Positions 45,286 to 55,802 of a DNA stretch of 64,000 nucleotides are shown here, in pieces. Below the pieces are notes generated by a model. It was given only the letters and a program-made list of their open reading frames with translations, did no database searches and had not been told where the DNA came from. The first letter of the stretch is position 1; each line of letters starts with the position of its first letter. The DNA is from Agriotes lineatus. Its lineage: Eukaryota; Arthropoda; Insecta; Coleoptera; Elateridae. A program made the position numbers and the translations under genes. The stretch lies in contig CALNHX010005853.1 in NCBI GenBank assembly GCA_940337035.1, forward strand, positions 1 to 64,000, in the 5' to 3' direction.

Positions 45286-46433
45286 GTTCTATTCGTCTTG
45301 ACAATTTAACTTTTAAATTATTGAAAATGGTTTTACAAACAAAGAAAACTTTTGTGAAACTAAAATCTAAGTTGTTTTTCATTAAAAAATAGTTACAGAA
45401 AAAATTGTCGCTGAAATAAAGCTCCTCGAATTATTTTCACTACAATAATCGTTCAATTGGTAGTTTATTTTTAAATTGAAGAATGCCATTGGTTGACAAT
45501 GACACCAGTTAAATTGTCAAGGGTAATACCACAAAAGGTGAAAATTTTTTGAGAATTTTTTTGTTCACATGCAAATTATTGCGTTTAAATTTCTCGAAAG
45601 CAAAACTGCGTTAAAAATTCCGCGAGACTGCAGGTTGAGTGGAATTTGAGCAGTTTTTGTTGAGAGAAATTTGCAATAATTTGCATATTGACGAAAAAAA
45701 TTTTGTCTTGAGTGGTATTTCGAAAAATTATTCAACAATATGGGTAGATGACTTTTACCGTGTTCGATAGCACACATTTTTATCGTTTTCCACTAATAAT
45801 TCAAAACTGGAGCTTCCAACACGATTATTATGAGTTTTTAGGACGCTGAATTGCAGACTGACGTTTTGGTGAAATGTCAGTCAAAGGCTACTCACTAAAT
45901 TGAAATTATTGAACCCAATCGGGCTCGCGTGAAAACACTGTGACATTAGGTGTTTTCAAAGACAGTCAATTTTGATTGGCCGTTTCTGAAAAATTGAACG
46001 ATTTTCATTGGTTTGTTCATTATAGTGTTGAATAATCAACAGTAATATCCCAAGTGCATTAAAATAGCCGATTAAATTTTGACGTCCCCCGCTCAACAAG
46101 AATCCCGAGTGCGCAGCACGAGGGATTTTGAAGCGGAAAATTTACGAGATATATTTCTTCAGAGCAAAACATTCTGACAGAAAATCGTCAAAATTTATTC
46201 AGGCTAGTTTACATGCACGCGGGATGTTCGGAGTGATTATTTCCTGAATCAATAGATCAAATTCAGTTGGTGAAGTACCTTTAATAATCATGTTAAAATT
46301 ATGCACAAGCGATTAAATTTTGACATAAATTTAACCGCGGTTAAATTTTGACGTTTGAATTTTAGTCATTATTAAACTGACAGAAACTATGGTGATTACG
46401 CATTATTATGGATATGAAGGAAATAATCACTTG

Positions 46434-46548
46434 AATACCTTCTAGGAAGATATATCCACTGATATTTTTTTGATTGGTCAAGAAACGTCAAATTCTGGAT
46501 TTTTATTGGTCTTTTTTTGACAGGTGAATTGAATAGTCAACAGTAATT
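46434..46548 (+). repeat. Dispersed repeat, copy 2 (partner of 13363-13477)
   Basis: Same orientation and about 90% identical by eye to the copy at 13.4 kb. Both lie close to hairpin elements. Confidence 0.6.
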
Positions 46549-46584
46549 ACATAAGTGGTGGTAATTTTTTGATAAAATTCACGA

Positions 46585-46657
46585 ATCTTTGTTACTATTA
46601 AGAAATCTCACGAGTGGACGAAGTCCACAAGTGGGATTTCTTAATAGCAACAAAGAT
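46585..46657. repeat. Hairpin repeat left of the assembly gap
   Basis: The arm at 46585-46611 is inverted at 46631-46657 with one or two mismatches and a 19-base loop. The gap of N starts 9 bases later. Confidence 0.7.
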
Positions 46658-46666
46658 GAGTGCTAA

Positions 46667-46689
46667 NNNNNNNNNNNNNNNNNNNNNNN
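46667..46689. other. Assembly gap (23 N)
   Basis: A run of 23 N with a hairpin on each side. The true length is unknown. Palindromic flanks probably blocked closure. Confidence 0.99.
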
Positions 46690-46831
46690 GGCACTGAAGT
46701 TCCTTTTTATCCCTCATGTGGTTTATTTGCCTTGGCCTAACGAAGTTTAGTTTTTTATCACGAATATTGATTTAGTTGCCGATGTCCGTAGGGCCAAGAC
46801 CACATGAGGGATAAAAAGGAACTTCAGTGCA
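46690..46831. repeat. Hairpin repeat right of the assembly gap
   Basis: Perfect inverted arms at 46691-46722 and 46799-46830 (32 bp), plus an inner pair CTTGGCC/GGCCAAG, enclose a ~75-bp spacer. Foldback-type element. Confidence 0.8.
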
Positions 46832-47131
46832 AGGAGTACGTTATGTTTTTTTTTAAATCGAGAAATCGTGAAATTACAACATTTTAACTAACATTTGTAG
46901 GTTATGTTAACGTCGGTTGACGTTTATCTGTTGCCTCGCCACATACAAAAAAGTCGTAAAACAATGGATTACTTTACTGCCGATTTCTCGTATTTTAATG
47001 ACGGTTTCGAGGTACTTTAATGCTGATTTCAAATAATAGCTATTAAGGCAACTAGCGTTTTACAGACGGTTTAAAAATCGAGGTCGATCATGTTAAAATT
47101 CGAGCGAAGCGAGAATTTTATGATCTACAGA

Positions 47132-47255
47132 GATTTTTAAACTGTTTCCAAGGGTTTTATAAACTCTTAAAGTACTCCGTGCTTTAAATAGAATGGCGTG
47201 TTTTATAGACAACATAAAGCACGCTGCATATGACCCTTGGAAACAGTTTAAAATC
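47132..47255. repeat. Foldback repeat
   Basis: The arm at 47132-47154 (TTTTTAAACTGTTTCCAAGG) is inverted at 47234-47255, with an inner pair around GTGCTTTA / TAAAGCAC. ~124-bp hairpin. Confidence 0.55.
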
Positions 47256-47707
47256 ACGGCTTTAGAAAAACTTATTTAATTAAGCTCGTAGAAAAAAATC
47301 ATGTGTATAGTGCGCATAGGATGTTATTTGCTAATCTTGTGATCTTGCAACCCTTCCTACGATCGGGTGCAGCAAATTCTACTTTCTATGCTTATTATAC
47401 AAATAACTATTTTGCATAGTGATCATGAAAGTAGTCTTTTTTAACGAATAATCGTGAAGAAAGTAACACTTTTTCTAACTATTTTATTGAAATTGTGAAT
47501 TGTCAATTTGATAGTTGTAAATTCTGAAGTCGTTTTTGACCAAACTTCGATTTATAAGGGAATACTATGCAAGAAAATAAAGTGTACAACACGTATGAAA
47601 GCATTTTTTTACTCATTTGCTACATAAATTCGGGCTTCGCCCTCATTTCGCCAGATATTGCGTTTCAAAATTGCGGAGGATGGACAATGCTCGGCAATTT
47701 AGATATT

Positions 47708-48436
47708 TAGAGCAGAAGTTAAACAGTTTTCACGCAAATACGATTTTAAGCATGTAACGTCTAGTTCCTCTTTTGGACAATCGAATGGCGCCGTAGAAGC
47801 GACAGTGAAAATCGCAAAATGCCTCCTAAAAAACAAGATATTTATATCGGATTATTAGCCTATAAATATACACCGTTAGAGAGTGGAATCAGTCCTTCAG
47901 AATTACTAATGGACCAGAAACTAAAGTCCTATCTTCCCTTATTACCAATTAAAAATCAAAGGAAATCCTGGAAAAAATCACTTAAAGCAAAGGAAGAGAG
48001 AGAAAGAAACGCAAGCAGAAAAATACAATGTCCCACAAGACCAGTGAGTTGTACAAGGTCAAGCTAAACAATTCTGTCTGTGTTAGATAGTAACAAGATA
48101 GAAGAACCAATATTCTATGTAATCGAGACAACAAATGAAAACCACCGGCATAACCGATTTTATCTCATCTCAGCACTAAACTGCGACTCAGAAACAGAAC
48201 GCACAAAAGTATCAGCGATAGATGGTCTAAAGGGCGAACAAAAGAATGCGAGTGAAAAAAATTACGCTAATAGTCAGAGTACGGCACAAGTCAATATACA
48301 GTGCGAGCAACAAATAACCGGAAGTGATGCCCAACAAGACACAACTCAAGAAAAGGTGAAGGTGATCCTGCTCAGAGACAAAAATGCGGAACAAGCAAAC
48401 CAGAACGGCTTAAAGGCTTCGTTAACTTTAATATAA
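47708..48436 (+). pseudogene. Ty3/gypsy integrase C-terminal fragment
   Basis: The plus strand reads KYDFKHVTSSSSFGQSNGAV, then EATVKIAKCLLK, the end of the integrase catalytic core (the E is in NGAVEATV). One base shift in an A run near 47828 leads to the next frame: LLAYKYTPLESGISPSELLM and LPLLPIKNQRK, the typical post-core gypsy integrase sequence. A second frame (48080-48436) reads HRHNRFYLIS, the usual end of gypsy pol. RT, RNase H and gag are absent upstream, so only the 3' end survives. The short LTR at 48451 follows directly. Confidence 0.75.
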
Positions 48437-48450
48437 GAAGGGAGATACTC

Positions 48451-48573
48451 TGTTAGGTACTATCTGAACCGTATGGTAGGGGGTTAGTTATGAACGATCT
48501 GTAGACTACTGAAAACGTAGCAATAAAGACCTAGAGTTTACGTAAAACATTCTTTAATTCCGACCCGATAACA
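48451..48573 (+). repeat. Probable 3' LTR of the gypsy fragment (123 bp)
   Basis: It begins TGTTAGGTAC right after a purine-rich tract (AAGAAGGGAGA at 48436-48446) and ends ...CCCGATAACA, giving the inverted pair TGTTA/TAACA expected at LTR borders. AATAAA lies at 48522. No second LTR is present in the window, so the borders rest on these signals only. Confidence 0.55.
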
Positions 48574-48814
48574 TAACAATAACAATGAAAAAGTTTTCGT
48601 CTTTAAAAGGAATTTTTGAAAGTTCGAATATGAAACAGTTTTAAAAGGTTTTATTCTCATTATTTTTGAAATTTGAGATTTTTTTTATGAAAATCTAACT
48701 GAGATTTTTTTTAAACTGTACTTATTATGATATATACTTCTGGTTGGGTTGGTCCCCCTTTTTGCACTGCGGCCTAAAAGACCTATTGTGCACATCCCAG
48801 TGCTTCACCTTGCC

Positions 48815-51800
48815 TCACAGAGGTATTCCGATGTCCTCAAAAAAGCTTACTAGTGCGTTTAGTGAGGTGTTTATCAGCAGTTCGGGTTCGATTGTTGTTT
48901 CCCCAAAGTGTTTATGTCGCAGAGTTATGAGTTCCTCGCACTCGCATATCCAGTGGACTGGAGCCTCGTCCTCCTCTTCACAGAATCTACAGTCTGTGTT
49001 TGTTGCCACTCCTATTGTGTGCATATGTTTGTTCATATAACAGTGTCCTGTAGTTATTCTTGTTATGTGTTTTATTTCTCCCTTCTATTTTCCAGGAGTG
49101 CCAGTGTCGCTTTCTTGGACGGTTGCCCTATGAAGTTTCTGGAGTGCCTTGCTTTAGGGTAGTCGTGCCAGAATTTGCGATGTTTATCTCGTAACCAGCT
49201 TCTAGTTTGCTTCCTGATCATGCTATAAGCTATGTTACAGGTAGGCTCTGGTCCTATCAGCTGGATTGTACTGGCTGATTTTGCTAATTTATCTGCTTTT
49301 TCGTTGCCTATTATTCCCTGGTGACCTGGGACCCACAACAGGCTGTTTGTTGTGTTCTCCCAGTTGAACCAGTTTTCTGTGGTATTCATATACCAGTTCT
49401 GAGTTGAAATGGTTGGATGACAGCGCTTTTAAAGCTGCTTGGCTGTCCGTCAGGATGTGTATTCTTCTGCCTATGTAGGATCTCTGCATCATTAATTGGG
49501 CGCAGGTTAGAAGTGCTGTTACCTCGGTCTGGAATACTGTTGCATATTGTCCCAGGTTTATGCTTATTGCATTTCCTGGTCCCGTGCCATAAATGCCCAG
49601 ACCTGTTCCATTTTCTGTTCTTGATCCGTCTGTGTACCAGACTTCTCCATTTAGTTTCGTAAGATGTCTTTATTTTATCGGACTTCATCTGCAGGATGAG
49701 GTTTTCACGTAATCGATTAAAGATTTCGGTATGGTATCCCCGATGTCCCTTGTATTTTCAGCCTGTATGTCCCTAGTCTCGCTTCCGCCTCTACGTTTAG
49801 GTGTAATGCGGGAAGGTTCAGCAGGGCTTCTAACGCGGCTGTCGGGGTTGTTGACATTGCCGCCGTTATTCCAATACAGGCCATTATTTGTATTTTGCTG
49901 AGCCAGTTTTTATTTTTAATACTGCTTGCCTTGTGCCACCATACCAAGGCTGCATAGGTTATCGTCGGTATGATGACTCTTGTGAAGAGCCAGTATACCA
50001 TTTTTGGTGACAGCCCCCATGTGTCTCCAAACATTCTTCTGCAGGTCCAGAATGCTCTGCAGCCTTTGCTTGTAACATGTTCCATATGGTGTTTGAATGT
50101 CAATTTGGTGTCTAAAATCACACCCAAATATTTGACTTTCTCCACCATCTGTAATTCTTTCCCGTATAGTATTAAGTTCCTATACTTGGTTTTCTTCCTT
50201 TTTGTGATTGACAGAAGCGAGGTCTTTTCCGGGTTAACCGATAGTCCCTTGGCTTCACACGATCTTTCCACAATGTTGAGGGCCAATTGCATTCTTTCGA
50301 ATACTACGCCCTCAAATTTTCCGTGTATGTAGATGGTGATGTCGTCAGCGTAGCCCTGTGTGTATAAGCCCCTCTCCTCTAATTCCCGTAGAAGGTCATC
50401 CACCACGAGGTTCCACAGCAGAGGTGACAATACTCCTCCTTGTGGGCACCCTCTGGTCACCGACACTTTCACGGTTGTTTTTTTGAAGAGAAGTGGTTAT
50501 GACTCTGCTTTTAAGTATGTTTAGTATCCATCTTCTCAGGGTGTCATTTATTCCCCTGCTATTCAAGGCTAGATGAGTTGAGTCGAACGAGGTGTTGTCA
50601 GAAGCACCTTCGATATCCAGAAAGGCTCCTAGGCCAATGTCTTAGGATTGTATAGTTTTTTCCCCCTTACTGACTAATTCATGTATAGCCAGTTCGCAGG
50701 ATTTTCCTGATTGGTAGGCATATTGGTATCTATGTAATGGGGAAATTACCAGTACTTCGTCCCTTATATACCTGTCAATTAACTTTTTTAGCTTATTCAG
50801 AATAAATGACGTCAGACTTATTGGTCGGTAAGATTTAGCCTGGGCATAGCTTTCCTTTCCCGGCTGTAAATACCACTCTCACTTTTCTCCAGCTTGCTGG
50901 TATGTAACCTAGGGCCAGACTTGTCATTAGCATTGCACATAGACGGGTGGATAGTTCACCCCAGCCCTGAGTGAGTAGAGCTGGGTAGATCCCGTCTCCA
51001 CTTGGAGCTTTAAATAGTTCAAAACTGTGTAGTGCCCATGTTTATCACTTGATTTGCTGTCTTCCAGTTCTCTTGTGTGGCCCTGCGTAAAGGTATTTAT
51101 ACACCGTGATCACTGGTTTTATCTTCCTGTAATAGTATACTGCCTTGAAAATGTGCCTGTAGTAGAACTACACCAGTGTTTCTTTTCCAGTTTTCGTGTA
51201 TCCTCCTTCAGGTTTTTTCAGTGTTCCCACTATCTGTGGTTTGTCTTTCGCTAGCGCTTTTTGGAGTTTTGCACATTCTGGTGTCTTGTCGACTCCCTTG
51301 CAGTACTCCCTCCATGAGGATCGTTTTGCTTTCTTCACTTCGTTATTGTATTTTATAAGGACTTCTTTATAAGGTTCCCACTTCCCTGTCCTTTTTGCTT
51401 TGTCACGTAAATAGCCTTCTTGTCTCCACCCGCAGCTCTGAAAGTCGACCGTTCCACCATGGAACATCTCTGGTTGACCTTCTAGAAGTTACAGTACAAC
51501 TCTATTCGAATGCATTTATCAGTGATTCAGTGATGGCGTCTGCCATTATTTTTAATTTAGCAGTGTTACTGGCCCTGGAGGGGCAATCCTGGAGTGCCTG
51601 CTTGAGGTTCGCTTTATATGAGCCCCAGTTGCAGTTTCTGGGATTCCTGTACTCCAAGTCGGTTAGCACTGGTGTTTTGATGTCAAATCTGATGTATATG
51701 TGGTCCGAGAGCGATGGTTCTTCAGATACATACCATTTTTCTACCATGTTTGCCATAGCTGTGGTGGCTACAGTTGTATCAATTACCTCCATTCTAACAC

Positions 51801-52351
51801 TAGTTACAAATGTGGGTTCATTGCCTGGATTCATTGTCAAGAGCCTATTTTCTAAAAAGAAATCAAGGGGTGACTCACCTCTGGGGTTGGTGTTATTGCT
51901 TCCCCACGCTATGTGGTGAGCGTTTGCATCACATCCTAGTAGTAGCTGCAGATTCGCCCCTCTGCAGTGTCCTACTAGCTTACTCATCTCAGGAATGGAT
52001 GGATCTCCTGGCTGGTCATATGGGAGGTATACGGATCCGATAATGAGTTTCCTCTCGTTCCCTTTCCTTAGCCATTTTGGTTTTGACTGCCACAAGATCC
52101 CTACAAGAAAGGTCTCTTAATGTGATCAGATTAAAACTTGATTTAGCATGTATGCAGGTTCTAGGCATGACTTCATCGGAGCTGTGCTGAGTCCAGCCCT
52201 TGGTCATCCCTAGTCCCATTATTTTATTACCCTTAATCCAAGGTTCTTGAATTAATATAATATCTATATTATTTGTGATGGCATAAGCCTGTAAGACCGC
52301 CAATGCGTTCTTACAATGGTGTATATTTACCTGTAGCAGTTTTAGCGCCAT
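48815..52351 (-). pseudogene. LINE ORF2: endonuclease, reverse transcriptase, RNase H (I/R1 group)
   Basis: ORF2 begins at 52351 with MALKLLQVNIHHCKNALAVL and IILIQEPWIKG, the N-terminal endonuclease motifs of the R1/LOA/I group. LLLGCDANAHHIAWGSNNTN and EPSLSDHIYIRFDI follow (52000-51650). The RT includes AKSYRPISLTSFIL, FLDIEGASDNTSFDS (first catalytic region), then CPQGGVLSPLLWNLVVDDLL and YTQGYADDITIYIHGK with the YADD site (50440-50330), and KVKYLGVILD. RNase H follows: RRIHILTDSQAALKALSS and LLWVPGHQGIIGNEKADKLA (49480-49290). The end has CRFCEEEDEAPVHWICECEE, a C-x2-C...H...C motif. An RNase H domain in ORF2 is known in the I, R1 and LOA groups. At least five frame changes. Confidence 0.85.
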
Positions 52352-52485
52352 TGTAGCTTCTACTCAGGTTTTTTGGGCTTAAGGAGAGGGAGGTTTCTTA
52401 GACCCTCCCCCTTCTTTTACCTGGGGGGGTTCTGAAGTCCCTTCCGCCTGTAGTTCTTCTGTTGGTAGAGGTTCCCGAGGTCCCT

Positions 52486-52800
52486 CTACCTCCATTTCCT
52501 CTGGCGATTGCGAAAATGGAGGTTCCAAAGATTCCTCCACTTCCATCGCCTGAGAAGGTCCTTCTTCTGCCTGCCCTTCTTTTTTCTCGTCTTTTTCTTC
52601 TTACCCAGTTTCTTAAAAGATACCCGGGAGAAGTTTAGGAAGGGCCTGTAGGCAACGTTTTGTAGCTGAGTCCAGGACTGTTCTGACATGGCGATGACTA
52701 CCTTCTGTTCCTTGGGGTCCAGCTTGGAGTCCGTCACCTGTTTGGTCTTTGTAGAAAGACCTTTGTTTTGTTTCTGCAGCCTGTGCAGAATAGTTTTGGC
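52486..52800 (-). pseudogene. LINE ORF1, C-terminal remnant
   Basis: The minus-strand frame reads TKTKQVTDSKLDPKEQKVVI, AMSEQSWTQLQNVAYRPFLN, then a lysine-rich run and tryptophan/arginine-rich end. It lies just upstream of ORF2 of the I/R1-like LINE and has no separate domain I recognise. It breaks off where BEL/Pao sequence starts. Confidence 0.5.
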
Positions 52801-52804
52801 TTCC

Positions 52805-55477
52805 AGTACTGGTCCATATTCATTCGTTTTTACGTGTGACGTTCGGCAAATGTATCGCCAGATTTTAATTGCCGAGGATCAAAGGCGTTATCAGTTAATA
52901 TGTTGGAGATTTTCTCGTACAGAACCTGTGCAAATTTATCAGCTTAACACAGTGACGTATGGGGTTTCTTCGGCTCCATTTCTCGCTATTCGTACCATGT
53001 TGCAATTGGCGGACGAAGGACGACAGCTTTTTCCCTTGGTTTCTTAAGCTATTGACAATAATTTGTATGTCGATGATCTTGTTTGTGGTGCTAATTCGAT
53101 AGAAGATGCGGTTGAACTTCAAAGACAAGTTTTAGGATTATGTAGTTCAGGATGTTTTGAATTACGCAAATGGTCAAGCAACCATTCTTCTCTGTTAGAA
53201 ACCATCCCTGATGAATATTGTTCGAAACATAGTTTATCTTTTGACCTTGAAAAGGATGTTCGATGTTATCGGAATTAGCTAGTATTTATGACCCCCTTGG
53301 GTTCTTGTGTCCCGTTATATTCTTTGCGAAACGTCTCATACAGATGTTATGGATTTTAGGTGTTGGATGGGATGATGCTCTTCCCCTAGAAATTGTGAAC
53401 AAGTGGCGGCAATATAAGGATCAATTACCATGTATTGCTTCGGTGCAAATCCCTCGAGGTGTAGTGCCAGATCATAAGTCTGTATTATGTCAGCTTCATT
53501 CTTTTTGCGATGCCTCAGAGCAAGGCTACGCCAGTGTAGTGTATCTTCGTTATGCATACCCAGATGGTAGAGTCATCGTTTCGTTACTTTGTACCAAATC
53601 AAAGGTTGCACCTTTGAAGACTTTGTCGATCCCTCGCCTTGAGTTATGTGCTGCGGTGTTGTTATCTTCTCTTGTAGTATGGGTGAGAAATACGCTTCAA
53701 CACCTTATTACCATAGATAGTATTTTTGCTTGGTCTGACTCCACAATTGTTTTAAATTGGATTCGATCTTCTCCGCATCGGTGGAAAACCTTTGTGTCAA
53801 ATAAAGTGAGCCTCATTCAAGAACGGCTTCCACCGGAATGTTAGCATCACATACGTTCGTTTGAGAACCCCGCCGACGCAGCATCTCGGGGTCTCCTCCC
53901 AGAAGAATTTATGGCGTTTCCCTCATGGTGGGCGGGACCTGCGTGGCTTCGTTTATCTTCTACTGATTGGCCTCTAGAGGATTCTAATAAAAGAGTAGTA
54001 TATGAAAATAGTGACTTAGAAGAAAGGAAAATTGTTTTGATAGGTCAAATTGTTTCAAACGCTATTGATTCGTTGTTCACGCGTATTTCATCTCTTCGTA
54101 AAATACAGGGTGTTATTGCTTATTGTTTGCGTTTCGTTAGAAATACTAGATGTTCTGACAAAATTTTGGGACCCTTATCTCAAAAGGAACTTCATGAAGC
54201 TCTCTTATGTTTGGTAAAAGTAATCCAAGAGCAATTCTTTGCACAAGAAATTTCGGCTCTTCGTCGTGGTAAGAAACTTCCCAAGACATTTATGAAATTA
54301 GCCCCCTTTTTAGATGAAAAAGGTACTCTACGTGTTGGAGGTAGACTATCTCAATCAGAATTAGCATTTGAAGCTAAACATCCAGCGTTACTTCCTTCTT
54401 CTCATGTTCTCTCAAAACTATTGATTTTACAAATTCATTATCAAAACTTACATTCTGGCGTAAACACCACTCACTATTTGCTACAGCAAAATTTTTGGAT
54501 TCTTGGTGCCCGTAGCCGTATTCGTAGTTGTTTATCAAAATGCTATCGTTGTTTTAGATTTAGACCTAATAGTTTTGTATACCCTATGGGCGATTTACCT
54601 AAATTTCGGGTTTCTCAAGCAAAACCCTTTTCTCATGTTGGTGTGGATTTTGGAGGTCCATTTTCAATTGTTACAAGACGCACTAGGGGTGCAAAAGCTT
54701 CAAAAGCTTATTTGTGTTTATTTGTATGCTTATCAGTAAAAGCAGTCCATTTGGAAGTAGTGTCAGATTTAACTACTGATGCCTTTTTAGCTTGTTTACG
54801 TCGTTTTATTGCTCGTCGGGGTAGGTGCTCAGACATCTACAGCGACCGTGGCACTAATTTTATTGGAGCGAGCCACCAATTAAAATACTGTTTGAAAATG
54901 GTCGCTGAGAGCGAAGCCATCACGTGGCATTTTAACCCACCTTCTGCACCACATTTTGGAGGAATTTGGGAGAGTCATTGGTGCCCAAATATTAACTTTT
55001 GAAGAGTTGTTAACTTTAGTGACCCAAATTGAAGCTTTATTGAATTCCCGTCCGTTATGCAGCCTAAGTGCTGACCCCAATGATCTTAGCTCGTTAACGC
55101 CTGGTCATTTCCTAACGCTAGAGCCTCTCACTGCTCCTCCAAATCCAGAACTGTCTCATCTTCCCATTAATAGACTTTCTCGTTGGCAATTAATACAAAG
55201 CATGCAACAGAGTTTTTGGTCCCGTTGGAACAATGAATACATGCATCAATTGTATCAAAAATCTAAGTGGTATAAAACTCACACCTTCCAAAATTTAGAC
55301 ATAGGAACACTTGTTCTTATTAAAAACGAGCTGACCCCTCCCCTTGTTTGGAGACTGGGCAGAATAATTAGTATCCATCCGGGAAAAGATGGAATTTGCA
55401 GAGTTGCAACAATCCAAACTACGCAGGGGGTAATGCAGCGTCCTTGTACTAAATTGTGCCCTCTACCGTCGCAATAA
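52805..55477 (+). pseudogene. BEL/Pao retrotransposon pol (RT, RNase H, integrase), 5'-truncated
   Basis: The polyprotein starts inside the RT with FVFTCDVRQMYRQILIAEDQ (first catalytic aspartate), then NTVTYGVSSAPFLAIRTM and LYVDDLVCGANS (active site). The Pao-specific IYDPLGFLCPVIFFAKRLIQ follows, then RNase H around FCDASEQGYASVVYLR. The integrase zinc finger is HSGVNTTHYLLQ...CYRC. The core has VGVDFGGPF, YSDRGTNFIGA and PHFGGIWE, giving D, D and E, then the C-terminal SRWQLIQSMQQSFWSRW and LVLIKNELTPPLVWRLGRI. In-frame stops lie at 53045-53047 and 53842-53844. A frame change lies near 53265, and a small deletion with frame change directly after the integrase glutamate (about 54970). Gag and protease are missing. 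Confidence 0.88.
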
Positions 55478-55574
55478 TGGTACTTTTAGTTTTTTCTTAA
55501 TAAGTGTTAGTAGTTGTTTTTAAAAAAAATTGTAAAAAAAAAGCTCGTGTAGACCTTATTTTTGGTGGGCGGTA

Positions 55575-55802
55575 TGTTCCGTCAACGTATGTCAAACCTT
55601 TTGCTGTTTAAGTTTATGATGTGACGGCCACCTTACTGAGAACAAATATATATAAATATTTGAACAATAATCTGGTGGTCCAGCTTTTTGTTTGTGTGTG
55701 ACAGAAGAAAATTTGTCAATTTGGGTGTTGTGTGCACGAATTTGTCACAGGAAGAAAAGAAGTTTTTTGAAGAGCCTAGCTGCCGAGTTGATACCGAAAA
55801 CA
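55575..55802 (+). repeat. Probable 3' LTR of the BEL/Pao element
   Basis: It begins TGTTCCGTCAACG after a G-rich tract (TTTGGTGGGCGG), about 100 bp past the pol stop, and may end ...CCGAAAACA at 55802. No 5' LTR is present to confirm it. The stretch continuing to 55890 may still belong to the element. Confidence 0.4.

Larger units (their letters stand above)
48740..52800 (-). mobile_element. I/R1-like LINE with RNase H domain, near full-length but frameshifted
   Basis: On the minus strand, from right to left: the end of ORF1 (52800-52490), then ORF2 with apurinic endonuclease, reverse transcriptase, RNase H and a C-terminal cysteine motif, in the correct order. The left end is near 48740 without an obvious poly(A). 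The right end abuts the truncated BEL/Pao element at about 52800, so one of the two cut the other. Multiple frame changes make it inactive. Confidence 0.8.

Noticed and set aside
49417..52043. Several plus-strand ORFs across the LINE
   Set aside because: They are antisense shadows of the LINE ORF2 on the minus strand.
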